Assembly: GCA_014529385.2 (NCBI GenBank)
Contig: CM043952.1
Location: 64,440,370-64,504,369 of the forward strand
DNA: 64,000 bases
Direction: 5' to 3'
Origin: Adiantum capillus-veneris
Lineage: Eukaryota; Streptophyta; Polypodiopsida; Polypodiales; Pteridaceae
Numbering within the stretch: position 1 is the first letter of the stretch; each line of letters begins with the position of its first letter. Of the stretch, positions 1-12,424 are shown in pieces. The notes beneath the pieces are model-generated. The model searched no databases, was not told where the DNA came from, and was given only the letters and a program-made list of their open reading frames with translations. A program made the translations under genes and the position numbers.

Positions 1-545
1 CTTCACAACAACAACATAAGTGTATTAAAAAAAACTCCAACCCAACCCAAACTTCTATGTATATCGTTCTTGTAGAGAAACCTACAAGGCTTCAACAAAA
101 AAAAAGTACTATTTTTGCACATGTCAAAGTTAAATACCCAAAACAATTTTTCACATGCTACAAGCACTACCATCAATTCAAATAAAGATTCCTCAAAGCA
201 TTAATATTTATGGTCTAAAATAGTACAAGGCAAAAAGCATGCCATCGAAGAGATTTTTTTACTGAGAAATGTCAAAATAAAGCCTCACAAAGTGTACAAA
301 TCACCCACCAAAATGTCAAAACAAATTGAGCAAACTACTAGGCATTTATTTTTTCCCTACTTCTTTGAAGGCGTAAACCGTCGGGGTTGATTCAAGATGA
401 AAGTGAGTTCTCTTTCACGTAGTGTTGGTTGATGTATAATCATATGCTGCTTACCATCCAACCCAAGAATCTGTGTGTAGACAAAGTATAGGTGCTTACA
501 AGCTAAGTAAGATTTTGTTGCTTTCTCCCGGCCTTGAAAATCAGG
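1..545. other. AT-rich sequence without recognised gene
   Basis: No reading frame, RNA gene or repeat stands out. It lies beyond the 3' end of the minus-strand MULE-like gene and may be its 3' flank or part of the same decayed transposon. I saw no terminal inverted repeat. Confidence 0.4.
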
Positions 546-1259
546 TCATGTACAGTAGGGCTCCATAGCCACATGCATATTATATACATCTTGAGTTAAT
601 ATCTTGAACACAGCATGACGAGCAGGAACCAAAATTATCTCTTGCACAAAACAAGCTTCCATACGTGCTCCTATTTCCATGCGTTTACTTGCCTCCTTAG
701 AGACACTGGACCTCCATTTTTTGCTACGCTTCCCAGAGGTTCCCACTATCTCCCTTTCCTTGACAGCCTTTGGAGAAGGAGCTCTAATCACAAAACCTGC
801 CCCTAGCAAACCAACATACTCCTCCTTTGATACACCTGTTCCACTCTCTACTAGCCAAGTTGTTGGCCTTTCCGGTAGTGACAATACTTGTTTGTCCACA
901 ACTTTAGTGTGATGCACATCATGGCCACAAAACCACATCCATTGGTGTTGCCTCTGGTCTTTGTAAGTTCTCTCTCCCCAAAAGCATGGGGCCACAAGTC
1001 CTGGACACCTAATTTGCATGACATTCTCACATCTTCTCACTTCAAGCACACCAAAGCACTTACGAGAGACATTTTGAGGAATTCTTCTTATTGCCCAATG
1101 ACCCCTTGGCACAACAATCTCAAAATCACCAATAACGTATTCACTAATAGAAGGTATGGTGTCATCTATTATTTCATTATTTGCATGAATCTCCTCATCT
1201 GTGGAATCTGCATTCACATCAAATCTTTGTCCCTCTTGCTTCATGTCCATATCAAACAA
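546..1259 (-). pseudogene. Cys/His-rich 3' part of MULE-associated gene
   Basis: An open frame of 237 codons. The first 55 residues are acidic. A basic/aromatic block follows with repeated Cys and His (RKCFG, RRC, IRCPG, PCFWG, then FCGHDVHH), which looks like a small zinc-binding module, and then a Lys/Arg-rich tail. It lies downstream, on the same strand, of the transposase-like exons at 1304-2229, so it is either the C-terminal part of that protein or a partner gene of the same transposon. The zinc-binding reading is inferred from Cys/His spacing only. I do not recognise the family with certainty. Confidence 0.4.
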
Positions 1260-1303
1260 AATCTTTCATGGTCGTCCACGCTCTTTTTGTTGTCTAGACT
1301 CCA

Positions 1304-1597
1304 TCACATAGCCACGCTTATGAGAAGCTGTTTCTGCAAATCCTCTAGCCTTCTTTGTTTGCACAGTTTCCCTATCTCCATGCAATAAAGGTTGCCCATA
1401 AAATGGTGTGCCTGCCACTGCCCCTTGGAGAGCACGTGCCAACACAAGTGGGCTAAGAATTTTGCTTTATTTCTTGATCTCTCTAGATATGTTTGCATAT
1501 CCGGACCAAGCCCTATGTATCTACCTATTATATAGCCATGTTGCTTTGTACATTGAATGTAAGCATTGATGACATCAATGATGCATGCATCATACAA
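1304..1597 (-). pseudogene. MULE-like transposase, C-terminal exon remnant
   Basis: Minus-strand coding remnant following the transposase core at 1780-2229. Just upstream on the minus strand (about 1600-1690) is a segment reading ETIHASWLAQEGG, which fits the conserved block after the catalytic core in MULE-type transposases of plants; this exon then continues YDACIIDVINAYIQ and GRYIGLGPDMQTYLERSR. The junction between the two is out of frame or split by an intron. It ends in a stop near 1304. Function would be DNA transposition in the nucleus; this copy is broken. Confidence 0.45.
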
Positions 1598-1779
1598 AGA
1601 AATTTTTTGCTACCACCTTCTTGAGCAAGCTAAGATGCATGAATGGTCTCTGACAAATTGGTACTAGGAATTTGAGTTTTTTCCCAAGGACTCATAGATA
1701 TCTGCATTCCACCAAAAAAAAACTTTGAATTAGTGAAACAAAAAAAATAGAGAAGGTTGTGGTGAGGCTCACGATTGTA

Positions 1780-2229
1780 TCATACTTCATTGTGTAAGCT
1801 ACCCCAGTGAGATATCCTTGTCTCCCACCACTTGAACCATTTCTCCAATGACTTGATATTCTCACTTGTAACATTATCTGCCCACCATCTTCTAATTGCT
1901 TTTGCTTGCTTCATTGCCAAACCCATTGTCCTTAAATTGCTCCAAGTCTCACACATGTCTTTGTGGATACCAAACTTTTCCTTGGTTATATATTTTTCAG
2001 TATGTTTATGTAGACTTTGCTCCCAATGGAAGAGACAGGACCTTTCCCTTCCAATCATGACGTTATTTGGCACTTCATTGAAAATTGTACGCACAGCAGC
2101 CCAATTTGCTCTAGCCTCATCAGCCACAAATCCTGCAAATTCTGCTGATGGATAACCTTCTTGAGCCAACACATTATTAAGAGATCTCCAAAATAGGACG
2201 TGTGTTTGTATCCTCCTCTTTGATGTCAC
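1780..2229 (-). pseudogene. MULE-like transposase core
   Basis: 150 codons containing GFVADEARANW, an Asp-bearing strand, followed about 25 residues later by RERSCLFHWEQSLHKH, a Cys/His block. This order (Asp strand, then C..H helix) is the usual central part of Mutator-like element (MULE) transposases of the RNase H fold. Trp-rich sequence follows (RRWWADN, KWFKWWETRISHW). No full-length frame or terminal inverted repeats are visible, so I treat it as a fossil. The assignment rests on motif resemblance only and could be replaced by another DDE-type family after a profile search. Confidence 0.5.
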
Positions 2230-2710
2230 AAACCGCTATAAACATCAATCCCTTCAAACTAAAAAATCTTAGCTACAAAAAGTTTGCAAATATGCAATAA
2301 CAAAATGCTACAATGCACCAAAAGACTACCTCGAATCATAGACAGATCATGACATAGTTGCCCATCCATCTATACTGTGTGTGTGATCAAAATGTACCCG
2401 AGCAGCGCTCAAAGCTCCATTTCCTCCTCGATGCATGTGATTGACAAGGTCTATACTAGATCTTGGACCTTTTGTTGACATTTTTTCTTCAAAAGCATAA
2501 TGTGGTCAAACCCATCCCCAACAATCAAGTCTTGTTGTCTTTTCTCAATAGCTACCATTATCTTAAATCTGTTAAAAAAAAGTCATAAATTAAAATAACC
2601 TTACAGTATTGAAAAATCTAAATGTTAAATGTTTTACCTTTGATTTTGAACTAGTGGAATCATTTCTTCCAATACATTTGAGAGCTCTGACTCCCCCATT
2701 TTTGGTTCAT

Positions 2711-3145
2711 CTAAACCAACAATAGCGTCAACCAATAATTGTCTTCTTGGTCCACTGCTTCTATCCACCTTCTATCCACCTTCAAGACACTTGCAACCAT
2801 CTTCCATATTCTCTCTATTGTGGCTCTTGACGTGCCTGCTTGAACTGCATGTAAGTGATGACCTACGTGAATCATCATTCTTGTAAGCTTCAAATCTGAG
2901 GGCAAAATGTAGTACACTTTGCAAGAACAAGTACACTCACAGACAACAACTTTTTTGCAATAATGACAAGTGATATGTAGGTTTTCATCTTCACATAGAA
3001 GCCCTTTGTTGACTTGCTTATCTAGGTAACCATGAAAGAAGAATACATTAAACTTGGTGTTGTTCAAATAATAGGGACAAAGAACTCTATGACAAACTAA
3101 TGACCCCAAGCAATAACTAAGCCTAACAATACAATTTATGGACAT
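2711..3145 (-). pseudogene. upstream exon of the MULE-like gene
   Basis: 144 codons, minus strand. It shows closely spaced cysteines and histidines (ITCHYCKK and CECTCSCK) followed by LKLTRMMIHVGHHLHAVQ and a helical segment ending VLKVDRRW. The Cys/His block may bind zinc and would precede the transposase core, as DNA-binding fingers do in MULE proteins. The gap to 2229 holds no frame and contains AT-rich sequence consistent with introns. The family is not firmly recognised. Confidence 0.35.
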
Positions 3146-3166
3146 GTTAGTTCTATGTGGCCTAGT

Positions 3167-3827
3167 TCAAAAATGACCATCAAAATTTTGCTCCATCCCT
3201 TCCATCCTTTTACAACCTTCTTCAATGGGGGGTAGCTCAAAGGCATTGTCACCATCATAAACCTGTGGAAGCTCGGTCACCTGTTTGATTTTCTTGGTAT
3301 TGTTTATCAGGTGTTGCAGTCTGAAACATGTTTTGCTACCTGAAATCCAAGAATGATGGAGTTTTTGTAAAATCATGAAGGTCATCATCATTGGACTCCA
3401 ATCTTTGTTGTTTGTCAAACGGCTCAGTTTCCTCTTGCATTGATGGATTCTTTATCTCAAAACAATATTCTTTTGCACATGGAAACTGACTGTTGATGCT
3501 TGTTATGCCTGGTTTAGCACCAAAATCACTCTCCTCACTATCTGTAATATAGAGCATATCACTAGAATGTTCAATGAAATGCTCAGAAGAGAGAGAAGAG
3601 TCCAATAAAAAGTTCTCATTTTCATCAACATCCCATTGTGAAGGGGTTTCAATATACATTTTTTCCATCCCGATGTAAACTATTGCTTTCAAAAATGTAA
3701 ATTTGTAGTTTGGAGGAAGAAGACACTGTAGATAATAACTACTGAGCAAGAGTTTGTTGTGTTGAAGCTCTACTTCCCTAGTGTGTGTCTCTTTTCCAAG
3801 TGTCCAAGAGAGAGTTACTCTGTCCAT
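3167..3827 (-). pseudogene. 5' part of the MULE-like gene
   Basis: Two overlapping minus-strand frames (3336-3827 and 3167-3418) that together look like the N-terminal region of the gene. It opens MDRVTLSWTLGKE, then becomes acidic and Ser-rich (SDMLYITDSEESDFG). A frame change near 3340-3410 separates the two. No catalytic motif is present. Placement as the first exon rests on strand, spacing and the ATG at 3827. Confidence 0.3.
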
Positions 3828-4520
3828 ATCTATAACAAGACAAAGGGAGTAGTTGGTTTTCTAAACCTAATGAAAAGTTCTTGCAAAAATATAAAACATA
3901 TAATTTTCGCACTTAGAGAGCACAAATGAGTGACTGCCACATCATAAATGCGACGGCCTCTCATTGTTGCTTTATAACTAATGTCGACGTGTACAATCAT
4001 AATATAATATCCTCTCCTAGTTCTTTTATAATTAAAGCAATCATAATTAAATATTATCTCTTCATTCTCTCTACAATAATAATTAAATATTCTCTCTTCA
4101 TTCATAACGTAATGCAGAAACTTTATTTTTACGAGGTAAAAGAAGCTCACAATCATTACTAAAGAATTGAAGGTATTCTTTTTCTAAAAACTTGAATTCA
4201 TGAAAAGGAACTGAGGACTGCGGAGTTCAAAGAGTTCCTTCATAAAAAGGGATTGGGGACTGTGGGGTTCAGAGAGTTCCTTCATGGATAAAGGCTAGAC
4301 AAAATGGTGGTCATCAGGTCATCAGATTATCAGATAATTTTGCTTAAGATTGTAGGTATTATTAGAAAAATACCATAAACTTGAAGGTGGATTAAGTTTT
4401 TTTCAATAAACCTAAGTTACACAAAGTTAGAATTTACACAAAACCTAAGTTTTTTGGAAGACCTAAGGTTTCGACGTTCTGCAATTCATGGCTGGAGTTT
4501 AGCAGGTAGAACTTTATCTG
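3828..4520. other. AT-rich intergenic sequence
   Basis: Contains two imperfect copies of a short block near 4200-4290 that share GACTG(C/T)GG(A/G)GTTCA and an AGAGTTCCTTCAT tail. Nothing coding is convincing. Confidence 0.35.
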
Positions 4521-4623
4521 CATTCCTCTCCTCCTCCATCTCTTCCTCCATGCCTCCACCCCACTCGCTGAGCACGCAATCGGGGTAGAGGCGTGGAGGA
4601 AGAGATGGAGGAGGAGAGGAATG
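4521..4623. repeat. 42-base inverted repeat (foldback)
   Basis: Arms 4521-4562 and 4582-4623 are reverse complements except for two positions, separated by a 19-base loop. One arm begins CATTCCTCTCCTCCTCCATC; the arms are pyrimidine-rich and purine-rich. A transcript would form a stem of about 42 pairs. It could be a fragment of a foldback transposon or MITE, or a small-RNA hairpin. Confidence 0.8.
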
Positions 4624-6034
4624 TGTGTTTTTTTATATTTGTTTAATCGACTGCTATAATTTGCACGCTGTCCGCACTCTATCCGAGTATAAGCAGAAGC
4701 TCTGCACGCTGTTCGAGTACAAGCAGGAGGTTGAGGGTTGTCCGAGTACAAGCACGTTGCCCATCTACGCGCGCGTGGACAGATTGCGTGCTCGTTTTTT
4801 GGGTTTGCAACAGCGCATGCTGACTGTGCTCACTCAGATTTGTCACACACAGATGCTCCATCATCTTAGAAGTGGTCTCTATAGTCATCTCTATTTGTAG
4901 AGACAGTATGCGGATATATTCCTCAGGAGTTGGCGAGTTGTGCAAGGCAAGGAGGGATGGGGCCTAGGTGTATGCGGCTATTGTTGGCAATGGAAACCGA
5001 CACAGAGAGAAGAATGTGCGGTTTCTCAAAGCCAAAAAGGAGAGCCAGAGATTAGGAAAGGATTTGAGTGTGACATGCTTCTTAGGCACCTAATTTCTGA
5101 ACCCATTTGCTGTAGATGGTGCCTCCTGTTCCCGAGAGGATGGGCTTAGAACATGCTGACAGGCTGTTTGTAAGCGGAATTTATGGTCCGAATGACTCAT
5201 GTATGCTGCTATTTGTATCCAAAATTTATGCCGACTGTGGGTATGCTATTGTACGTATGCGGAATTTATGTGATATGTACTATAGCCTTGTCTTGCTTGG
5301 CCCATATTGCCATATTGTACTTTAATTCTTAACCATGATTCTTCTTAAATAGTCAGTGGAGGCAATATCCCATGCATTGTTCTTAAATAGTCAGTTGAGG
5401 CAATATCCCTCTAGGTTGTTGGTAATCTTCTTACTTTTTGCAAAAAATTGTGTACATTGCTATCTACATCGTTGACATTGAAATAGACAAATTTAAACAG
5501 AAATGGTTTAATAGAGGGGGTTGCTAGCTCATCCCAATCACCTCCAAAGAGTCATAGGCTGTTCTTACTATGCCATTGAGGTCAAGGGTCAATGGGCAGC
5601 CCCTCTTCACCATCCATCTGCTGTTGTTTTTGAGCCGGAAAACATTTTGCCGCCCGTTAGGATCTTTTCCACATCAGTGCATGGAATAAAGTGCACGCTG
5701 CAGCTAATCATTGGCTCCAAAATATGAATATTTTGCGTCTGTTTTCTCAGCTTTGCTCTTCTGACACATGGTTTGTTCTATTGCTCTACCATGTTTCTCT
5801 GTATTTTTTGATTCCAATGTCTCGATCTAGGCAGCTAATGCCTCCAATGAAGCCCAAGTTTCTAAAGACTGCATGAAGTCAGACCTTTCTTGAGTGGTGA
5901 AGCTCTTGGAGGATCCATCCATGAGATAGAGCTAGGATGTGATTTCTAGGGTGTCAAAGTAGGTGCATTTCTATTTCTTAATCTCCTTAAGTCACATAGT
6001 GTGCCTAAGGAGTGAGTGAACTGGCATACAACAC
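4624..6034. other. no recognised gene
   Basis: Short plus-strand frames (for example 4940-5149, 5521-5876) have no recognisable product. At 4670-4760 the phrase CGAGTA(T/C)AAGCA recurs three times at about 30-base spacing. Two near-identical blocks at about 5345-5410 share AATAGTCAGT and GGCAATATCCC. Confidence 0.35.
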
Positions 6035-6126
6035 TGTGTGGACCAGTGGCCCAAGCTACCAAGGTCGAGTCTGTGTGGACCAGTGTACCAAAGGTAGAGC
6101 CATGCGGACCAATGTACCAAAGGGTG
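6035..6126. repeat. short imperfect tandem repeat
   Basis: Three decaying units sharing TG(T/C)GGACCA(G/A)TG followed by CCAA, spaced about 30-37 bases apart. A minor minisatellite close to the insertion point of the next element. Confidence 0.6.
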
Positions 6127-6311
6127 TTGACCTGTGGGATGATAGCTGATAGTTGCAGCCATATGTATGTAGGATGGGATGTACTGTAGTGATGGGCTAT
6201 TATTGATTCATTAGTCACACTAGTCACTTTCTGTTAGGTGTGGTACTGGCCACATAGTAAGTCTTGAGTCAGCTGTAAATAAGTTTTGACAGGTTTTGAC
6301 ATGTTAGTGGT

Positions 6312-7100
6312 TGTTGGGGGGTTGTCGCATAGCTCAATCCACCGACATAATGTCAAACCAATGGATCGATAACCCGGCTAGTGCATGAAGGCATGGAATC
6401 ACTAGAAATGCAAGAAGAGGATCCTAATCAAGAGACTTAAGAAGAAGAGAAAGCTATGGAGAAGGCTAATCACTCAATGCCTACTCTCTAATCTTCTTTA
6501 ATCTCAACAATCAAGAGGACAATGGGTGCACACTCTCATCAATCACACACACACGTCAATCAAAAGCTCAATGAGCTCACAAAGAATGTAAAAGTGAAGA
6601 TAAATGAGAGAGGGAAACACTAATTTGAGACTAATCAATGCTTAACTACACACCATCAACATAATTGACAAAGAGAAAGAAGAACAAGAGCACTTAGCTT
6701 TCCATTGCATGCCATAGAAAGTAGGTGAGCACAAGTGGAAGCTCCAACTCCAAACATCTTCACCTCTATCTTCTCTACAAGCTTTCCATGAAAGCTTAAA
6801 TCACCCGAGGATCCCTAAAAAATGACATAACTTTCACTTTTATACCTAGGGCATAAAAAATATGTCCGGCCGCCCATGAGATACATAGAATTGTGTGCAT
6901 CTCTATAGTTCCTAGGCATCATGGTAACATCAAATATACAAGCTAGAATTCATGTAGAGCCCGTAAATATGTCAAAAGTACATATACAAAATGATGTGTC
7001 TGTCAAAAAATGAAGCAACGTATGCTAATACATCATAAGCATATGCTAAAAATAGCATAGCTGAAGGTCATCGGCTACTTTGTGTTTGCGCTGCCAAACA
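6312..7100 (-). repeat. 3' LTR of the 6.3-13.2 kb element
   Basis: About 789 bases, highly similar to 12425-13197; the main difference is a deletion of about 15 bases in the other copy near 12692. Ends TG/CA when read on the minus strand. Confidence 0.88.
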
Positions 7101-7117
7101 CTACCCTCCTCCTAAGC
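7101..7117 (-). promoter_or_regulatory. polypurine tract
   Basis: The minus strand reads GCTTAGGAGGAGGGTAG directly before the 3' LTR; such a purine run primes plus-strand DNA synthesis. Confidence 0.65.
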
Positions 7118-8365
7118 TTTGTCATCCCTGACAAAGCAATGTCATGGTAGATGCTATGTGAAGAATGGACCTCAAAAAGAAAAAGGCAATGAGGTAGCAA
7201 GCTGAATCATATGGCAATAAAGCATAAAGGAAAGACAAATCATGTATGTGGTAATGAATGCATACAAATAATTATGGAATGCTACACTGCCATTAAGGAC
7301 AAATAATTGCACTTGCTGAAATTAATTAATCAAAAGTTTTGGGCTTATGGATGAGTCTATCAATTAGTGAACTACAACTAAAGGTTAAAACAATTACTCT
7401 AGTACTAGCTAAGTTAGAAAGATTATCTAAATGTAAGATTCCCTATTTATGTTTTTTAGCTTTGATTAGCTTACTAACTCTCACAACTCCGAACAAAAGC
7501 TTGAATTTTTTACTTGAAGCTCAATGGAAGTCTTTTTCATGTCTTTTTTTCTTTCTTTTGTTTTTCTTTTCTTTTTTTTCTTTCTAAAACATGTGTGTAT
7601 ATTTTGTATGCCTGGGGCTTTTTGCTTCTCAAAGAAAAGCGCCCACACTGGGAACCTCTAGGACTCTAATACCATAGGCAATACAATGAAGCTGGGATTT
7701 CTCTTCCAACTTTTGCTTCCATTTCCTTTGTATTCTCACTAGTGGTCATTGTTGTTTGAGTGAGCAAGCCTCTCTATGCTTAAAACACTCCTAAGGTCTC
7801 AAACACTCAATAATATTTCCAAGTAAAACTAGTAGTCAAGTGAATTGGTTAACCTAAAGTCACAGTCTCCTAACATCAAGGCTCATCAATAAGATTAAAC
7901 TTAAGATCAATTAACTAAAGCAAAGACAAGTTTATACATCTTTAATGGTAGATAACAAAACATATCTAAATGTACTCGATCAAACCATGGAATACAACAA
8001 TCAGCAAATATAAATTGCTACAAACATAAATCTCCACAAACATAAATCATGGAAAGTAGTACACCTGGAGATATGTGCTGCATATCCTCAATAGCCAAGG
8101 AAGAAAACATGTGAAGCTGGAACTCGAGATGTCCATGTTGTGTGAAAGCTAAAGTCCATCTATGCTGCAAAATCATAAACAAAACACTACCACCTAGAAA
8201 GGTGTGTGAGCATAGAAGTGGAAGTTTTATTACCTAAACACAAATAAAAATAAATCCTAAACTAAGGTCTCAAACCTGGATGTCTAGAGGGAAAAAACCG
8301 AAAGGGAAAAAAATGCCTCTAGCATATGCGCATGTATCTAGTGCACCATAGTCAATCTATACAAG
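7118..8365. other. internal non-coding part of the LTR element
   Basis: No frame is convincing. It has a T-rich tract at about 7540-7585 and AT-rich sequence. It corresponds to the interval between the coding remnants and the 3' LTR. Confidence 0.45.
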
Positions 8366-10778
8366 TCAAGGGTCTGGTGCAACTAGGAGGGATAAGAGAA
8401 CTCTCTCCAAACAATAAAAACTGTAGTCTGTCATCAATTGGCTAGCACCTAGCTCCATGTCAATGGTAGAATCCATAACACAACTAATGGATCTAGGGAT
8501 AACATCAATCTGTGACTGTGTGGTCAATGAACTATGTGGCTCAAGATCCTTGAATGGATGGCTCTTGCCAAGCTCTAAGTCAACAACGTGGTCAATGGAA
8601 ACCTCAGACAAGCTATGACTAGTGTCAACTTGTGATGTGATAGGTGGTTGGCTCTTTGGTAGCCAAATCTTCAATCCCTTCAATCTCATGGGGAGGTCAT
8701 TGGGAGATTTTTCACATGTGAATGTAAAGATCTCTCTCTCTGACACAGCCTCTGTGGTCGTGGTCTCTCTAAAAATGATCTCTGAGATATTCTAGAAGGT
8801 CTAGAAATCTCTCTCAAGTCTCTCGTAATCAAATGTGGTCGTGAATGCTCACTATGTGCTACAACTCTCAACCTGGGAAACCAAATCTGTCTATGTCCCT
8901 CATAATAACTCTGTGCCTCTAGTGATCGTCTAGATGTGAGCCAACCCATGTGATAATCCATCGTGTGTAATCCGTCTCACTATCCACACATAAGTGTCAT
9001 AACTAGGCAATGGTCTCATCGATATCTCTCCCCGTGGAACATATACTCGTCGAGTCCTATAGGAAGCTCTCGGTGTAGATCTATATATCTGATGTGGAAG
9101 GGGTAACTCCTTGGTAGCACTACTCTGAACTCTATCTAGAGAAGGCTCTAATGCTCGCTCAGAATCAGACAATCCTTGTGGTCTCCAATAGAATCTCGCA
9201 GGTGCTCGTCTATCGTATGATGTAAATGTCTAGAGGTCATACTAGTTTGTGTAGGCTCAATGATATGTGGTGTGACCTCTATATGTGTGGTATCTGTGTG
9301 GTGGTCCTGAGGAACCTAATGTGTCAATGTCTCTGAAATCGTATCTGTTCGCTCTATGATCGAGGAATGAGATCGTGTCTCTGCAAGAATAGATGGCTCT
9401 ATGGCAACATCTATGTGATGTGGGTGCTCTGTAGGTGAATCAGTCACTAATGTGTCACTCTGCTGCACATCATGATGATGAGCAACACATGTCAGCTCTA
9501 TGTCATCGATCTCATGCTGATCTAAGCTATGAAGCTCACTCTGTGGTAGGCAGCTCAAGAGCTCCATCTAGGGGTGGCATAGTCCTAGTAATCTCTCGTA
9601 GAGGATCACAATCACTCATCTGTGTAGGAGGTGATCTATGACCAGACTGGTGGGCTAAAGCTGTAGTAGGTAGTCTAGTGCTACAATGTGCTCAATTGAT
9701 CAATGATCTAGGTGTGTATCTCACTCCAATAGTCATCACATAGATGGCATGATCAATGCCTCTATATGCACGCTCTTGAGGATCTCGATCAAACGAAAGC
9801 ATGGCAGTCACTCTTTGACATAACTCACTAGATGTGCTAGACTCTCGTGTGTATCTACATCCACAGTCCTCAACATATGTCTTTGTCTGCTCAAGTCTAT
9901 ACAACTCTACCAATGTGGGATGAGTATGCGTATCTAGGGACTCGTCATATGATAAAGGCTCTATGGTCTGTAAGTCAATCTCAAACATCGGCAAGAAATC
10001 GCATCATACTCGTCTCTAAAAGATCCTGGCATGCCTGGGTTAGGCATAACTCGCACTAGCTGATGTGTGGGAGGATCCTGAACAAAGCGCTTGAGTTTCT
10101 GAAAGAAACTTGATCGTCTCAGATCATGAAATATACATAATCCCATCCTCTCACCATACAAGACTAGCATAGGTCTATCTGTCCGCCGCAGAGTAGTGGC
10201 TAACTCGTGTAACTCATCTCTCATCGTAGGACTATAGCCCCATGTGACATAACTCTCTCATATTCATGTGATCCTGAAACATCAATATGGCTCAATGTTG
10301 TGGTCGTAACAGCCTCTCTAGGTAAATGCATGGTATGCTCCGTCACCAAAGACTGTGGATGCTCTCTCATGGGTCCGCAATGTAATCATCTCATAGTCAA
10401 TGGCTCTATGTGTGGTGCACTCACGGCGGGTGCTCTCATCTCGATGATTCGTGGTGGCTCTGATCTCATCGTAAACATAGATTGTGAAGTGCTCATCATG
10501 CCGAATCTAGCTCTGTGTGGTGTCTGTGAGAACTCTGATGTCAATCTCGTCTCGGTCTCTATGCGTGGCTCTCTCAATAACTGCTCTCGAGGCTCGTCAA
10601 TCTCCAGTGTCAACCTAGATCTATGGTCATCGATAGAGTCTTGTGGAGCAATAGGTCTAGGTAGAAAGCCTGGAGGTGGTCTAATGGGTGATCTCGCTGT
10701 GTATGTGGACTCAAGCTCAATGTGCAACACTAGATGTAGGCAATCTAGGGCTAGGGATAGGTCGATAAGGTAGGCCAA
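8366..10778 (-). pseudogene. degenerate internal ORF region, possibly gag
   Basis: Seven overlapping minus-strand frames (10386-10778, 9961-10224, 9692-9994, 9316-9567, 8930-9172, 8686-8961, 8366-8746) step down one after another as if one coding region had been cut by frameshifts. Composition is rich in Arg, Ser, Pro and His. The segment at 9961-10224 (RMGLCIFHDLRRSSFFQKLK) is the most protein-like. No zinc knuckle, protease or polymerase motif was found. Position after the primer site and leader suggests gag, but that is inference from place alone. Confidence 0.35.
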
Positions 10779-11041
10779 AAATTATTATTATTATTTTTAT
10801 TTTGGTGGGTTTTTTAAAATTTGGACGCCCACGCACACACTCTTTTTATTATCTTTGTTGACTTTGTTTCTCTTTTTCTCACCTAGATTCTTTTCTCACA
10901 TGCCTTGTCTTTTGTTGACTTTACTTCCTTTTCACACACCTAAAAACAAGCATGCACATGTGCTTGACCCCCCACCCCCTTTGTTTGCTTGTGCACTACA
11001 CTTTACACACACCCAAATTGAGGATGGTACACACCCCTCTT

Positions 11042-11222
11042 AAATGATGCACACACCTAAATAAAGTAAATGCACACACACACCTAAATCAAGTAAGTGC
11101 ACACACATCTAAATCAAGTAAATGCACACACACTTAAATCGAGTAAATGCATGCACACACACATCCAATTTAAGTAAGTGCACACACACACACACACACA
11201 CATAAATCAAGTAAGTGCACAC
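11042..11222. repeat. imperfect minisatellite in the element leader
   Basis: About five to six units of roughly 30 bases built on TAAATCAAGTAA(A/G)TGCACACACA. It lies in the presumed 5' leader of the minus-strand element. Confidence 0.75.
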
Positions 11223-12402
11223 ACTCTTACGAGAAGTGAAATGTATGCGCGTGCGAAACTAAAAATAGGTCGTGAAGTGCGTACACGCTCAATTTTGTAA
11301 AGAATTTTTTGCAATTAACACTTCAAAGTTACACCCAAAATCAAATTTCTATGCATTTTGCATCCAAATTAGGTCGATTTTTGCTTCTTTTTTTGCTTAA
11401 TTTTGACATAATTAGCAATAGAATTAAGCAAAATTAAGCATATACAATTGATCAGCACACTTTGAACTTTGCAATTCAACCAATTTCACATCAATTTGCA
11501 ATCAATTACAAGCCCAATTAAGTGTACACACACAAGCATAATCAAGCACTAATCGCTAATCAATGCACATACAATCTAACAAAAATTGGGCAGCATTTTG
11601 ACGCAATTTTAGCAATGAAAAAATTGATCCATAATCATCATAACAACATCAAGCAATCCAATGCTTTTTATGAACCCAATTGACACCAATTAAACCATAA
11701 TTTGCACTAAAAAATGTGCACTTTGCCTACACATAGGCACACTAATTGCACTTAGATTTGCACTGATTTTTTGTGAAATTTATCTTTAATCAAACTTGCA
11801 AATCAAATCAGAAAATGAATGGGTTAATGCACTCACAATAACGCAAGCATCGCGTCGATTTTCCACTCCAATGACGCCTACACACATGTGTGTGTACTAG
11901 CAACCGCTTAACCGCAATTCACCTACAATCAATCAAGCACAAAATTTCATGTGTAGCATCATTTTCAATCAAATTAAACACATAAGAATGCTAATCACAC
12001 TTCAAATCAATGATTTAGCTATGTATAACACAAAAATTACGTGTGATTAAAGAGTAATTAGAGAGACTAATTAGAAAAAAATGCCTAATTACACACTCAA
12101 AAATCACTCAATTTCACTCAATTTTTTTATAATTTCTTATCAAAAGAGTGATGCTTAAGCCTCTAATTAGGCATACACACATATAAAGCACTCCAATTGT
12201 TAGCGGATTAGTAGAAATTAGTGAATAATTAGTGGAAAAAAGAGAGAAAAACATACAAATTAATCACAATTTCTTAACCAAATCTCACCATAAATCCACA
12301 ATTCACCATCACCAACACCAACACCTAAAGCATGATCTAAACTACTCCAAAACATGATTAATGACTCTTCAACACACTAATGACTCCTCTAGCTTAGGTA
12401 AT
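11223..12402. other. leader of the minus-strand LTR element
   Basis: AT-rich, no reading frame. On the minus strand this is the untranslated stretch between the primer site and the degenerate ORF region. Confidence 0.45.
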
Positions 12403-12423
12403 CGATCCCCGGCAACGGCACCA
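12403..12423 (-). promoter_or_regulatory. primer binding site, Asp-tRNA type
   Basis: The minus strand reads TGGTGCCGTTGCCGGGGATC, which matches the 3' end complement of plant tRNA-Asp with one mismatch (T for C at position 4), one base after the LTR end. Confidence 0.82.
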
Positions 12424-12424
12424 A

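Noticed and set aside
4679-5325. Short ORFs on both strands around the foldback
   Set aside because: No recognisable protein features, and both strands are equally open.
10300-10773. Plus-strand ORF of 157 codons
   Set aside because: It opposes the minus-strand frame of the LTR element, and its composition (Ser/Cys/Gly/Asn-rich) is the mirror of that frame.
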